Shown here: positions 16,141-25,203 of the stretch, piece by piece
How the letters are laid out: each line of letters begins with the position of its first letter
Position numbering within the stretch: the first letter of the stretch is position 1
Source: CAZEQK01 sp964514395
Lineage (GTDB): Bacteria; Bacillota; Bacilli; Tepidibacillales; Tepidibacillaceae
Direction of reading: 5' to 3'
DNA length: 38,900 nucleotides
Assembly (NCBI GenBank): GCA_964514395.1
Contig: CAZEQK010000031.1
Location: forward strand, 1-38,900
Notes under the pieces: generated by a model
Database searches by the model: none
What the model was told of the DNA's origin: nothing
The model's input: the letters and a program-made list of their open reading frames with translations, nothing else
Translations under genes and position numbers: made by a program

Positions 16141-16181
16141 ACGCCCTATTTTTAGGATTAAACCTAAAAGAATAAGGGCGT
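16141..16181. terminator. Bidirectional terminator between convergent genes
   Basis: ACGCCCT and AGGGCGT close a stem that continues with ATTTTTAGG/CCTAAAAGAAT around a short loop. It serves the plus-strand phospholipase-like gene and the minus-strand UMF1 gene. Confidence 0.8.
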
Positions 16182-16206
16182 ATTGTTCTATATAAGAGTA
16201 TAAAAT

Positions 16207-17481
16207 TTATCCTACTACATTATTTGCTTCCTGCTGACCCTTTTTAATATCCACCTTGGATAAAAGGAAGATACCTACGATGAAGAAGAGAACTAAAGAG
16301 ATGATACCGTTTCGACTTGAGCCAGTTAATTGGCCAACGATTCCGAATAAAAATGGACCGAAGATGGCAGCGAATTTACTGGAGATACTATAGAAACCAA
16401 AGAATTCTGCCGTCTTTTTGACAGGCACCATACTTCCAAAGATGGAACGACTAATCGCTTGGGAACCACCCTGTACTAAACCTACCATAATAGCTAAAAT
16501 ATAAAAATGAATAGCAGACTGCATAAAATAACCAAGGATTACGATTAGTACATAGGTATATAGCGTGATATAAAGCGACTTCTTCGAACCGATTTTACCT
16601 GCAAGCTTTCCAAAGAGTAAGGAGAAAGGAATGCCAACAAATTGAGTGATCAATAATGCTTTTATCAAAGAGTCTGCACCAATACCTATTTCTCTTCCAT
16701 AGATGGTTGCCATTTTAATAATCGTACTGATTCCATCATTATATAGCCAAAAAGCGATGATGAATTTAAGTAGCTCCTGATACTTCCTAATATCTTTAAA
16801 AGTCTTACTTACACGTTTAACGCCAACCGTTAAAATAGATTCCTGCTTAACTTTGGTTTTGTCTGGGTGTTTCTCCTCACGAACATATAAGAATAGAGGA
16901 ATAGAAAAAAGTATCCACCAGAAACCTACCGATAAGAAGGATAGCTTTGTTGCAGTTAATTTGTCAGATATATGGAATAATGCTGGGTTTTGAATCATCA
17001 TAAGATTTATTAAAAGAAGGATTCCTCCGCCTATGTAACCAAAGGCATAGCCTTTAGAGGATATGTAATCCATCTTCTCTAATGGGGCGATTTCTGGGAG
17101 AAATGCATCATAAAAGACATTACCACCAGAAAAAGCAATCATACCAAAGATAAAGAGAATGGAAACGTAAAGATAGCTACCTTCATTTGCAAAGTATAAT
17201 AAGCTAGTCGCAATCGATCCCATGAAAACAAAAAACATGAGAAATTTCTTTTTTGCTCGGGAATAATCAGCGGTCGCACCTAAAATTGGTGCGAGTACTG
17301 CCACTATAAGCATGGCAATAGACTGTGTATAGGACCAATAGGCGGTGGCTGTTGTTTTTTCTAGATATATACCAGCAACATCTGTATAGAAAATCGGTAA
17401 GACAGCAGCCATAATCGTGGTAGCAAATGCAGAATTTGCCCAGTCATACATCGTCCACCCGAAGATTGTTTTTTTGTTCAT
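16207..17481 (-). CDS. UMF1-family MFS transporter (Atg22-like)
   Basis: A 424-aa protein with about 12 membrane segments. The N terminus KTIFGWTMYDWANSAFAT is the hallmark of the UMF1 / Atg22-related family (YDWANSAFAT block), a branch of the major facilitator superfamily. Further support comes from DYSRAKKKF in the motif A loop and GLVQGGSQAISRSIFGSMVP in segments 9-10. Yeast Atg22 exports amino acids from the vacuole; the bacterial substrate is unknown. Single gene; ATG 17481 with AAAGGGG seven bases upstream. Confidence 0.85.
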   Translation of the reverse strand: MNKKTIFGWTMYDWANSAFATTIMAAVLPIFYTDVAGIYLEKTTATAYWSYTQSIAMLIVAVLAPILGATADYSRAKKKFLMFFVFMGSIATSLLYFANEGSYLYVSILFIFGMIAFSGGNVFYDAFLPEIAPLEKMDYISSKGYAFGYIGGGILLLINLMMIQNPALFHISDKLTATKLSFLSVGFWWILFSIPLFLYVREEKHPDKTKVKQESILTVGVKRVSKTFKDIRKYQELLKFIIAFWLYNDGISTIIKMATIYGREIGIGADSLIKALLITQFVGIPFSLLFGKLAGKIGSKKSLYITLYTYVLIVILGYFMQSAIHFYILAIMVGLVQGGSQAISRSIFGSMVPVKKTAEFFGFYSISSKFAAIFGPFLFGIVGQLTGSSRNGIISLVLFFIVGIFLLSKVDIKKGQQEANNVVG

Positions 17482-17681
17482 AGCTTTTCCCCTTTCTATT
17501 TTATGGGTATATCATACCATGAAGCTTATAGAAATAATATTTATAAATTGTAATTTTCAGAAAAATGAAGCGTGTATGAGTAGTAAAATCTTTGACTTCT
17601 TCTAATAAAGAGATTCATAATAGAAGCTAGTAGTATATTATTATATTTTCAAAATATCTATGATAATAGAGAGTGATCGTT

Positions 17682-18968
17682 ATGACGAAGGAACAAAAAA
17701 AATCAAGAGTGATTCTACATATCGATATGAATGCATTTTACTGTTCGGTTCATGAAGCGGTAGAGCCTCATAAATATAAAGGGAAGGCAATAGCTGTAGC
17801 AGGAAGTGAAGAGCTTCGTAAGGGGGTTATTGTCACCTCGTCCTATCCAGCAAGGGTGAAGGGAATTAAGACAGGCATGATTGTTAGGCTAGCAAAAAGA
17901 ATTGTACCAGAATTGATCATTATTCCTCCTAACTTTGACTTATATCGAAGCTTTTCGAGGGAGTTCTTAAAAATTGCCTATCAATATTCTCCAATCCTTG
18001 AAGCAGCCTCCATTGATGAATGCTATCTAGACATTACTGGTTCTGGACAGTTTGGACATCCTTTAGAAATAGCAAAGGAACTTCAATTTAAAATTAAAGA
18101 GCAATTGGGACTACCTTGTTCCATCGGTATCGGTCCTAATAAATTATTAGCAAAAATGGCTTCTGATATGAAAAAGCCAAACGGAATCACGGTTTTACGA
18201 ATTAGAGATTTCCCAAAGCTGTTTTGGGATAAGCCAACTAACCATTTATTCGGAATTGGAAATGGAATAGCTAAGAAGCTAGAAGGGATTGGTATTAAAA
18301 CACTGAAGCAATTGGCTCAAGCTGATGAAAAGAATCTAACAGCTACCTTTGGTATCCTTGGCCCTCAATTAAAACGAGCAGCAAATGGAAAAGATGATGT
18401 ACCTGTTCAATCTGAAACAGAAAAAAATAAATCGATTGGACATACAACGACACTACCAAAGGATATCGCTTTAACGAACGAGGCACATAAAATATTTTTA
18501 AGTCTTGCTGATCAAGTAGCAAGAAGGCTTAGAAAACAAAATCTGCTTTCTCACACTATCCAAATTACGATTCGGTATTTTGATAGAAAGACAATTAGTC
18601 GTTCTATTACATTAGAAGCACCAACTGAAAATATGGAGGAAATTTATGATCGTTCCTGCTACCTTTTTGACCTATATTGGACAAAAAAGCCGATAAGGCT
18701 TTTAGGAATTACCCTCCAAAACCTATTAGTAAAGGAAGAGGTAGGTATTCAGCTTAATTTATTTGAATATGAGGACCAAACAAAAAAGGAAAGCTTAAAT
18801 AAAATAATGGATGAAATCAGAGATAAGTACGGTGAAAATGCTGTCATCATGGCTGGTATGGCAGGAGAGGAATCAGGGGAAAAGCTTCGTAATCATAAGA
18901 CTAGGGGTACTTCCTTGCAAAAGGATTTTCTGAAGCATCAACCGATTCATCAAGAAAAGGAAAAATAG
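17682..18968 (+). CDS. dinB: DNA polymerase IV (Y-family)
   Basis: A 428-aa translesion polymerase. Catalytic carboxylates are seen in HIDMNAFYCSVHE (Asp15) and SIDECYLD (Asp112, Glu113). The dNTP-binding SSYPARVKGIKTGM follows the first block, the helix-hairpin-helix FGIGNGIAKKLEGIGIKTL is near 190-208, and a clamp-binding motif QLNLF is at 357-361. The tail after the clamp motif is longer than usual and basic. The open frame begins at GTG 17673, but AGAGAGTGA sits better before the ATG at 17682, which I choose. No LexA-like box was found upstream, so control need not be by SOS. It corresponds to the YqjH-type rather than the prophage UvrX-type polymerase. Confidence 0.9.
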   Translation: MTKEQKKSRVILHIDMNAFYCSVHEAVEPHKYKGKAIAVAGSEELRKGVIVTSSYPARVKGIKTGMIVRLAKRIVPELIIIPPNFDLYRSFSREFLKIAYQYSPILEAASIDECYLDITGSGQFGHPLEIAKELQFKIKEQLGLPCSIGIGPNKLLAKMASDMKKPNGITVLRIRDFPKLFWDKPTNHLFGIGNGIAKKLEGIGIKTLKQLAQADEKNLTATFGILGPQLKRAANGKDDVPVQSETEKNKSIGHTTTLPKDIALTNEAHKIFLSLADQVARRLRKQNLLSHTIQITIRYFDRKTISRSITLEAPTENMEEIYDRSCYLFDLYWTKKPIRLLGITLQNLLVKEEVGIQLNLFEYEDQTKKESLNKIMDEIRDKYGENAVIMAGMAGEESGEKLRNHKTRGTSLQKDFLKHQPIHQEKEK

Positions 18969-19256
18969 TGGTCATTATTAATACAGTGAAACTTCTTCCT
19001 GATTTAATGCTCCCTCTGAATGTTAGTTTGAACTATCTAGGTTGCTTAGAGGTGGTTAGCTATTTGGGCAAAATTTTCAAATTTTTCGACATTATTCTTT
19101 TATTTCTTACAATATTCGTGACAAGCCTATAAACATTAGATATACTAAAAATATGTAAGTATAGGATTGAACGTTATATATTTTATATATTTGGTATAAA
19201 TAACGGCGTGTGCATTGGATATAAAGAATAAAAGTAAGAAATATTGGAGGAATCAA
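18969..19256. other. Gap between dinB and degV; nothing distinct
   Basis: No good hairpin follows dinB. A weak promoter-like TCGACA-N16-TACAAT is near 19087-19114, ahead of the DegV gene. Otherwise nothing recognisable. Confidence 0.4.
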
Positions 19257-20123
19257 ATGAAAAAAAATATTTCGTTTTTAGTCGACAGTGGTAGTGATTT
19301 TGAATCCTATTTAGCTACGTACTTAGATTATCCTGTGAAAGTAATCCCTTTGCATTTACATTTGGCTGGAAAAGAGTATTTAGATGGTGTAGATATTTCA
19401 AAATCGACTTTTTTCAAGGAAATGGAACAGAATGATGAATTGCCAAAAACGAGTCAACCTACCCCGCATAATTTTCATGAAATTTTTAAAGAGGAATTAG
19501 ATAAGGGGAATAAAATCATCTATGTTTCCATCGCTTCTACACTAAGTGGTACCCATCAAAGCGCGGTTATTGCAAAAGAAATGCTAACAAAAGAAGAACA
19601 AGAAAACATCTATATTTTTGATTCCTTAAATGTATCCGCTACCATTCTTTTCATCCTATTCAAAGCAAATGAATTGTTAAATCAAGATCTGGAGATTCCT
19701 GCTGTGTTAAAGGAGCTAGAAGTATATCGGGACAATGTAAGACTCATCGCACTCTTAGATACCCTTGAAAATCTGAAAAAGGGTGGAAGAATCTCAATGA
19801 CTCAAGCAACCATAGGTGGATTATTAAACATAAAACCACTTATCTCGATTGAGGATGGTTATGTTACATCCTTAGATAAATTTCGTGGAAGAAAAAAGGG
19901 TCTAAAATACATCGCAACCTTTATAAACGATCCAAAGAACCATATCGATAAGAATAAGATTTTCTTTGTGCATAGCTATACCTCTGAGGAACGTTTACAG
20001 GAGGAATATAAAGAATTAAATTTATCAGAGTTTAAAGAGGTTATCTTTCTAAAATTAGGAACCACCGTTGGAACCCACGCAGGAGCTAACACGGTTGGAC
20101 TAATATATCAATATAATCGATAG
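19257..20123 (+). CDS. DegV family (fatty-acid-binding, FakB-type) protein
   Basis: A 288-aa DegV fold protein. Seen are the N-terminal FLVDSGSDF, KTSQPTP in the lid region, VSIASTLSGTHQSA (serine that contacts the lipid carboxylate in FakB), and LENLKKGGRIS with LLNIKPLISIEDG in the second domain, ending in GTHAGANTVGLIY. FakB proteins present fatty acids to the kinase FakA for phosphorylation; no fakA is in the window. The frame extends to a TTG at 19215, but GGAGG six bases before ATG 19257 decides the start. The next gene, hutP, has its own promoter. Confidence 0.87.
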   Translation: MKKNISFLVDSGSDFESYLATYLDYPVKVIPLHLHLAGKEYLDGVDISKSTFFKEMEQNDELPKTSQPTPHNFHEIFKEELDKGNKIIYVSIASTLSGTHQSAVIAKEMLTKEEQENIYIFDSLNVSATILFILFKANELLNQDLEIPAVLKELEVYRDNVRLIALLDTLENLKKGGRISMTQATIGGLLNIKPLISIEDGYVTSLDKFRGRKKGLKYIATFINDPKNHIDKNKIFFVHSYTSEERLQEEYKELNLSEFKEVIFLKLGTTVGTHAGANTVGLIYQYNR

Positions 20124-20133
20124 ACTTATGATA

Positions 20134-20162
20134 TAGACTTTTAAGTCGGATATCGCTATAAT
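20134..20162 (+). promoter_or_regulatory. SigA promoter of hutP-hutH with a palindrome in the spacer
   Basis: TAGACT (20134-20139), a 17-base spacer, TATAAT (20157-20162). GACTTTTAAGTC (20136-20147), a perfect 12-bp palindrome, overlaps the -35 and could bind a repressor. Confidence 0.6.
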
Positions 20163-20221
20163 AGGTTGTAGTTAATAGTTATTAGAGCTGTAGATAAATA
20201 ACAAAATGTGTTAAATAAAAA

Positions 20222-20290
20222 GGGGGGGGTCTTTAGGATAAGCATTAGCCTAAAGGTTCTCTCCTTTAGCTTTTTAGTTTGCTAAAGGAG
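20222..20290 (+). promoter_or_regulatory. hutP leader with mutually exclusive hairpins hiding the ribosome site
   Basis: Four pairing arms follow a run of eight G: A CTTTAGG (20231-20237), B CCTAAAGG (20249-20256), C CTCCTTTAGC (20261-20270), D GCTAAAGGAG (20281-20290). A pairs with B and C with D. C:D is a perfect 10-bp stem that buries the ribosome site AAAGGAG of hutP. Alternatively B pairs with C (CTAAAGG/CCTTTAG, six-base loop), which frees D. The C:D loop holds UUUAGUU, the minimal RNA word I recall for HutP binding. Control of hutP translation is inferred. Confidence 0.6.
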
Positions 20291-20298
20291 AAACTCAA

Positions 20299-20757
20299 AT
20301 GGATGGAAAGCTTTTAAAGAATGAAATTGGGAAAAATGCAATGCTTATCGTTCTTCATGCTTCTAATCAAGGGGCTATCACCGAGCTATTAGCTCAGTTA
20401 AAGGAAGCAAACTTTAAGGTGGCAATCGGTAAGGTTGGTTCGATGGAGGTACAAAAGGTAGTAGCCGCAATTGAAACCGCTGCGAAAAAGAATGGGATCA
20501 TTACTGAAACCATCTATCGAGAGGAGCATGCATTATATCATGCCATCATTGAAGGCTTACACGGTATTACAAGGGGGCAGCTAGAATTAGGTAGTATTCT
20601 AAGGACAGTCGGCTTAAGATTTGCTGTGGTACGTGGAAAACCCTATCCAAAAGAGGATGAGGGTGAATGGGTAGCAGTAGCCCTTTATGGTACGATTGGT
20701 GCGCCTGTGAAGGGCTTAGAGCATGAAGCGATTGGATTAGGTATAAATCATCTTTAA
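20299..20757 (+). CDS. hutP: HutP, RNA-binding antiterminator of histidine utilisation
   Basis: A 152-aa protein. With L-histidine and a divalent metal it binds NAG triplets in hut mRNA and stops a terminator from forming. The metal-ligand histidines are visible in EEHALYHAII (His77 and His81) and GLEHEAIG (His142). Their 4- and 61-residue spacings equal those of His73, His77 and His138 in Bacillus subtilis HutP. The conserved HGITRGQ..LGSILRTVGLRFAVVRG and LYGTIGAPVKGLEHE blocks confirm the family. Ribosome site AAAGGAG eight bases before the ATG, but inside a hairpin. It is first in the operon with hutH, as in bacilli. Confidence 0.95.
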   Translation: MDGKLLKNEIGKNAMLIVLHASNQGAITELLAQLKEANFKVAIGKVGSMEVQKVVAAIETAAKKNGIITETIYREEHALYHAIIEGLHGITRGQLELGSILRTVGLRFAVVRGKPYPKEDEGEWVAVALYGTIGAPVKGLEHEAIGLGINHL

Positions 20758-20777
20758 GTAAACAAAATAAAGCCATA

Positions 20778-20846
20778 TAGTTATTAGTGATGAGAAGGCA
20801 AAAAAACGAAGGAATGAATCCTAGTTTTCCTATGCCTTCTTTTTTA
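20778..20846 (+). promoter_or_regulatory. HutP antitermination site and terminator before hutH
   Basis: UAG (20778-20780), UAG (20785-20787) and GAG (20792-20794) are separated by exactly four bases each, the NAG-N4-NAG-N4-NAG pattern bound by HutP. The last triplet overlaps the 5' foot of a terminator: AGAAGGCA (20793-20800) pairs with TGCCTTCT (20833-20840), with inner GGA/TCC and AAAAC/GTTTT pairing, and six or more T follow. HutP bound here would prevent the terminator and let polymerase reach hutH. Confidence 0.88.
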
Positions 20847-20896
20847 TATGTTTGGTTCAGTATATAGGAATGAAAATTATAGAGGAGTGTGTCACA

Positions 20897-22381
20897 ATGA
20901 CTGTTTATTTAGACGGTAATCATTTATCATTTGAACAATTTGAACGTGTAGTCCTTCAATCCGAAAAGGTAAAATTAACAGATGAAGCCTGGGATAAGGT
21001 TAATCTCTCTCGAAGAATTATAGAGGATTCAATAAAGGATGATAAGGTTATCTATGGTGTGAACACCGGCTTTGGAAAGCTAAGTGATGTACAAATAGAT
21101 AAGGGCTCCATTCGTGAGTTGCAATATTACTTAATACGCAGTCATGCATCTGGTGTCGGAGAACCTTTTTCAGAAGAGATAAGCAGGGCGATGATTCTAC
21201 TAAGAGCTAATGCCCTAGCAAAGGGCTATTCAGGAATAAAGCGAGAAACGATTGGGCAGCTATTAAATCTGTTGAATCATCAAATCCATCCTGTCATTCC
21301 TCAGCAGGGTTCTCTTGGCGCAAGTGGTGACTTAGCACCATTATCCCATTTAGCACTTGTTTTAATCGGTGAAGGGGAAGCTAATGTGGATGGAGATGTG
21401 CTAGATGGAAAGGAAGCATTAGCCAAAAGGGGGTTGAGTCCTGTAGAGCTTTCAGCTAAGGAAGGGCTAGCATTAATTAATGGTACCCAAGCGATGACTG
21501 CTGTAGGAGTCTTGACTTACCTTGAATCGATGAAGCTTTTAGAGCAAGCAAATAAAATAGCCTCTCTTACCATTGAAGGATTAAGAGGGATTGTTGATGC
21601 CTTCTCAGATCAAATCCAGCAGGTTAGACCATTTCCGGAACAAATAGAGATTGCAAGGATATTCAGGGAGCAATTAAAGGATAGTAAGCTTGCAACAAAA
21701 CAGGGGGAAATAAGGGTGCAGGATGCCTATACCCTTCGTTGCATCCCTCAGGTACATGGTGCGATTTTGCAGGTACTTCATTATGTACAAAACGTATTGC
21801 AGACAGAGATGAATGCAGCAACAGATAATCCGTTGATTTTCCCTGAGACTGGAGACATTCTTTCAGGAGGGAATTTTCATGGTCAACCCGTTGCCTTTGC
21901 AATGGATTTTCTAGGTATCGCAATGGCTGAGTTAGGGAATATGTCTGAACGAAGGATTGAACGATTGGTTAATTCTTCATTAAGTGATTTACCAGCCTTT
22001 TTAAGTCCTAATCCAGGACTACAATCAGGGATGATGATTGCACAATATGCTGCTGCATCTTTGGTTTCTGAAAACAAAGTATTAGCTCATCCAGCTAGTG
22101 TCGATTCGATTCCATCCTCCGCTAATCAAGAGGATCATGTAAGTATGGGGACCATAGCAGCAAGACATGCTAAGAGCATCGTCCAAAATACACGTAATGT
22201 GATTGCAATTGAAGGATTGAGTGGTGCATTAGCTGTTGAGTACCGTGGTGTAGAAGGATTATCTCCTGCTTCAACCAAGCTATATCAATGGATTCGAGAA
22301 GAGGTACCAACATTAGCTGAGGATAGAGTGTTATCAAAGGATATCGCGGCATTAAGTAAAAAAATGAAAAATGAATCATAA
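20897..22381 (+). CDS. hutH: Histidine ammonia-lyase
   Basis: A 494-aa enzyme that removes ammonia from L-histidine to give urocanate, the first step of histidine breakdown. The Ala142-Ser143-Gly144 that makes the MIO cofactor is in GASGDLAPLSH, and the numbering equals that of Pseudomonas HAL. Also seen are YGVNTGFG near 53-60, NPLIF, SGGNFHGQP, and SIPSSANQEDHVSMG. The frame extends upstream to a TTG, but ATG 20897 with GAGGAG is chosen; the upstream part is only leader after the terminator. hutU, hutI and hutG are not in the window, so the rest of the pathway lies elsewhere. Confidence 0.95.
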   Translation: MTVYLDGNHLSFEQFERVVLQSEKVKLTDEAWDKVNLSRRIIEDSIKDDKVIYGVNTGFGKLSDVQIDKGSIRELQYYLIRSHASGVGEPFSEEISRAMILLRANALAKGYSGIKRETIGQLLNLLNHQIHPVIPQQGSLGASGDLAPLSHLALVLIGEGEANVDGDVLDGKEALAKRGLSPVELSAKEGLALINGTQAMTAVGVLTYLESMKLLEQANKIASLTIEGLRGIVDAFSDQIQQVRPFPEQIEIARIFREQLKDSKLATKQGEIRVQDAYTLRCIPQVHGAILQVLHYVQNVLQTEMNAATDNPLIFPETGDILSGGNFHGQPVAFAMDFLGIAMAELGNMSERRIERLVNSSLSDLPAFLSPNPGLQSGMMIAQYAAASLVSENKVLAHPASVDSIPSSANQEDHVSMGTIAARHAKSIVQNTRNVIAIEGLSGALAVEYRGVEGLSPASTKLYQWIREEVPTLAEDRVLSKDIAALSKKMKNES

Positions 22382-22482
22382 AGTATGCTCAAACCTTTAC
22401 GAAACCTCATAAAAAGTGTACGATAATTAATAGTCGTTTTATTTAGAAAAATTTGTATAAGTGAATTGGGGGAAGGAATCTC

Positions 22483-23997
22483 ATGTCGATTAAAGCACAG
22501 GACAAGCTAGCAGAATATAAAAACATTTTAAAAAAGATAAAGTCATATAATGAGGCTGTTAATGTCATGTATTGGGATCTAAGGAGTGGTGCCCCTAAGA
22601 AATCGATAGAAGGTCGTTCAGAGGTTATTGGCATGCTTTCTTCTGAAGTATTTAAGCTAATGACATCTGATGAAATGGGAGAACTAACAGAACTATTACT
22701 ATCACCAAAATATAAGAAACAACTAGATAAGCTGTCTGTAAAATCCATACTAGAAAGTAAAAAGGAATACGACCGTAATAAGATGATCCCACAGGATATG
22801 TATCAGGAATATGTCGTACTAGTATCGAAAGCTGAAGCCGTTTGGGAGGAAGCTAGAGAAAAAGCAGATTATAAGCTATTTAAGCCTTATTTAAAGCAAA
22901 TCATTACCTATAATCGTGAATTTACGGATTTATGGGGCTATACAGGTAACCGTTACAATGCCTTATTGGATCAATACGAAACAGGTATGACGGTGGAGCT
23001 TTTAGATCCAATCTTTGCAAATCTCAGTAAGTCATTAGTACCTTTATTAAAAAAGGTGATGGCTGCTGAACCAGTCAATTCCAAGTTTTTACGTAAGCAG
23101 TATGATGTAGAAAAGCAACGGGAATATAGCCTATTCCTATTAAAGCAAATGGGCTATGATTTTAATGCTGGTCGACTCGATAGTACCGTTCATCCCTTTC
23201 AAACGACATTGAATCATGGCGATGTTAGGGTATTAACCAGATTTGAAGAGACGGATCTATCGATGTCCATCTTTAGTACGTTACATGAGGGTGGCCATGC
23301 CCAGTACGAGCAGAATATGGACGAGGAGCTTGAGGCGCTATTATTACATGAAGGGTCATCTATGGGAATCCATGAATCACAATCACGCTTCTGGGAAAAT
23401 ATCATCGGTAGAAGCGCAGCATTTTGGGAGTTCTATTATAAGGACTTAGTTGCACTTTTCCCTGAACAGTTAGGTAATGTCTCCAAAATGGATTTTTATC
23501 GCGGTGTTAACGAGATTAAGCCATCACCAATTCGAATTGAAGCAGATGAGCTGACCTATAACTTCCATATTATCTTAAGATATGAGCTGGAAAAGGCACT
23601 GATCAATGATGAGTTAACAGTAGACGATCTACCAGCAGCTTGGAATGAAAAAATGATGGAATACTTAGGAATTGAACCTAGGGATGATCGTGAGGGAGTT
23701 TTACAGGATGTTCATTGGTCAGATGGATTATTTGGCTATTTTCCTACCTATGCATTAGGTAATATCTATTCTGCACAGTTCTATCATAAAATGAAGGAAG
23801 AGCTTCCTGAAATCAAGGATATGCTGAAGCATGGCAATCTCATTCCAATCAAAGCATGGCTAAACGAAAAGATACATCAGTATGGCAAAACAAAAACGCC
23901 AAACCAATTGCTGAAAGAAGTAACTGGTGAAAAGCTTAATGCAAAATATCTAATTCAATATTTTAACGAAAAGATTAAGGACATATATGAAATTTAG
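22483..23997 (+). CDS. Metallocarboxypeptidase, M32 (Taq) family
   Basis: A 504-aa zinc carboxypeptidase releasing C-terminal residues from peptides. The zinc site HEGGH is at residues 268-272 (LHEGGHAQYEQ), with the third ligand Glu in the following HESQSRFWEN block. STVHPFQTTLNHGDVR upstream and PSPIRIEADELTYNFHIILR downstream are typical M32 blocks. Size is the usual ~500 aa and there is no signal peptide, so it is cytoplasmic. Start ATG 22483 with GGGGGAAGG. It follows hutH at 101 bases with no strong terminator between, so some read-through is possible. It ends at a good terminator. Confidence 0.93.
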   Translation: MSIKAQDKLAEYKNILKKIKSYNEAVNVMYWDLRSGAPKKSIEGRSEVIGMLSSEVFKLMTSDEMGELTELLLSPKYKKQLDKLSVKSILESKKEYDRNKMIPQDMYQEYVVLVSKAEAVWEEAREKADYKLFKPYLKQIITYNREFTDLWGYTGNRYNALLDQYETGMTVELLDPIFANLSKSLVPLLKKVMAAEPVNSKFLRKQYDVEKQREYSLFLLKQMGYDFNAGRLDSTVHPFQTTLNHGDVRVLTRFEETDLSMSIFSTLHEGGHAQYEQNMDEELEALLLHEGSSMGIHESQSRFWENIIGRSAAFWEFYYKDLVALFPEQLGNVSKMDFYRGVNEIKPSPIRIEADELTYNFHIILRYELEKALINDELTVDDLPAAWNEKMMEYLGIEPRDDREGVLQDVHWSDGLFGYFPTYALGNIYSAQFYHKMKEELPEIKDMLKHGNLIPIKAWLNEKIHQYGKTKTPNQLLKEVTGEKLNAKYLIQYFNEKIKDIYEI

Positions 23998-24026
23998 ATT
24001 TATTAAATTTAATCTCTAAAAAACAT

Positions 24027-24067
24027 AAATGACATCGGTCGAATGTGCACCGGTGTCATTTTTTTTT
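24027..24067 (+). terminator. Terminator after the M32 carboxypeptidase
   Basis: AAATGACA-CGGT pairs with ACCG-TGTCATTT (one mismatch pair), followed by a run of T. Confidence 0.85.
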
Positions 24068-24236
24068 AAGAAATTAGTTTAAACGATTGCAAAAAATATT
24101 CTCAATCTTAGCTAAGAGCATATCATTATCTTAAAGAGGCGTATGCCATTAGCAGGTACTCAGGATCTGAAAATGGCAATCAAAATAATATTGGACCTTA
24201 GTAAATAAGTATGTAAAAGGCTGTGGAGGAGTATAA

Positions 24237-25010
24237 ATGATAGATATTCATAGTCATATATTACCTAGGATTGATGATGGTGCTAGGGATTGGGCTTCTT
24301 CTATTGAAATGGCGAAGGCTGCAGTAAAAAATGGAATTAAATCGGTAATAGCAACTCCCCATCATCAGAATGGTGTTTATATGAATCACTTAGACAAAGT
24401 GATAGAAGTAGTTTATCAATTTAATAGACTTTTAGAAGATGAAAAAATCCCTCTTATCATTTATCCTGGAAATGAAACAAGAATACATGCCGATTTTGTT
24501 AAAGGTCTTAGGAATAAGGAATTTCTTACCCTCAATCGAAACGGTCGATATGTGCTATTTGAGTTACCCTATGATATTGTTCCTCATTACACAGAACAGA
24601 TTATCTTCAATATTCAGTTAGCAGGGTTTACTCCAATTATTCCACATCCAGAGCGAAATCTGGATATTAGAAGAAACCCGACAAAATTATATCAGCTTGT
24701 AAAAAGTGGTGCTTTAACTCAGATTACAAGTGGAAGTCTTCTTGGTTTATTTGGTAGGGACATATATAAATTTAGCCTGAAATTAATGGAGCATCATCTT
24801 ACCCATTTTCTTGCAACAGATTCCCATAAAGCAGTTGGTAGCAGGGGAATGAATCTACTAGAAGGTTATGAGGAGTTAACAGATTTCGGCGGAAGAATGC
24901 TAGCAGATCGGTTTAAGGGTAATGCAGAAAAGGTATTAGAAGGAAAGGATATACATGTAGATCAGCCAATCAAGATACTAAAAAGAAAAAAATGGTTTGG
25001 AATGTTTTAA
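24237..25010 (+). CDS. CpsB/YwqE-type PHP tyrosine-protein phosphatase
   Basis: A 257-aa PHP-fold metallophosphatase. Metal ligands are seen in MIDIHSHILPRIDDG (His5, His7), TPHHQNG, NETRI, IIPHPERN and ATDSHKAVGSRG. Relatives dephosphorylate the BY-type tyrosine kinases that control exopolysaccharide chain length. No kinase, modulator or polysaccharide gene is nearby, so the partner is elsewhere or the role has changed. Start ATG 24237 with GGAGGAG seven bases upstream. Single gene. Confidence 0.88.
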   Translation: MIDIHSHILPRIDDGARDWASSIEMAKAAVKNGIKSVIATPHHQNGVYMNHLDKVIEVVYQFNRLLEDEKIPLIIYPGNETRIHADFVKGLRNKEFLTLNRNGRYVLFELPYDIVPHYTEQIIFNIQLAGFTPIIPHPERNLDIRRNPTKLYQLVKSGALTQITSGSLLGLFGRDIYKFSLKLMEHHLTHFLATDSHKAVGSRGMNLLEGYEELTDFGGRMLADRFKGNAEKVLEGKDIHVDQPIKILKRKKWFGMF

Positions 25011-25203
25011 ATGGAGACACTAAATCATGCTGTGAGTAATTAACTTTAGACATCATTTGGCAGAGGCGTGATTTCATGGTGGCTTAAATTAAATATTTAG
25101 CTGTTATTAAAATCCCAAAAGGTGATTATAATGATAAATATATAGGATATAAATTGATTTATATCGATTCTTTCCGAATATAGCATAATGGAGGAAAATG
25201 ATA

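Noticed and set aside
17482..17681. Search for a LexA box before dinB
   Set aside because: No CGAAC-N4-GTTCG-like sequence found in the upstream region.
18985..19012. TGAAAC word after dinB as a sigma-W -35
   Set aside because: No CGTA at 16 bases downstream.
20852..20896. Upstream TTG start for hutH
   Set aside because: It would put the start directly after the terminator with no ribosome site; ATG 20897 has GAGGAG and gives the standard HAL N terminus.
24144..24209. Short frame MPLAGTQDLKMAIKI... before the CpsB-type gene
   Set aside because: 21 codons with a ribosome-like GAGG only three bases from the ATG; no other support.
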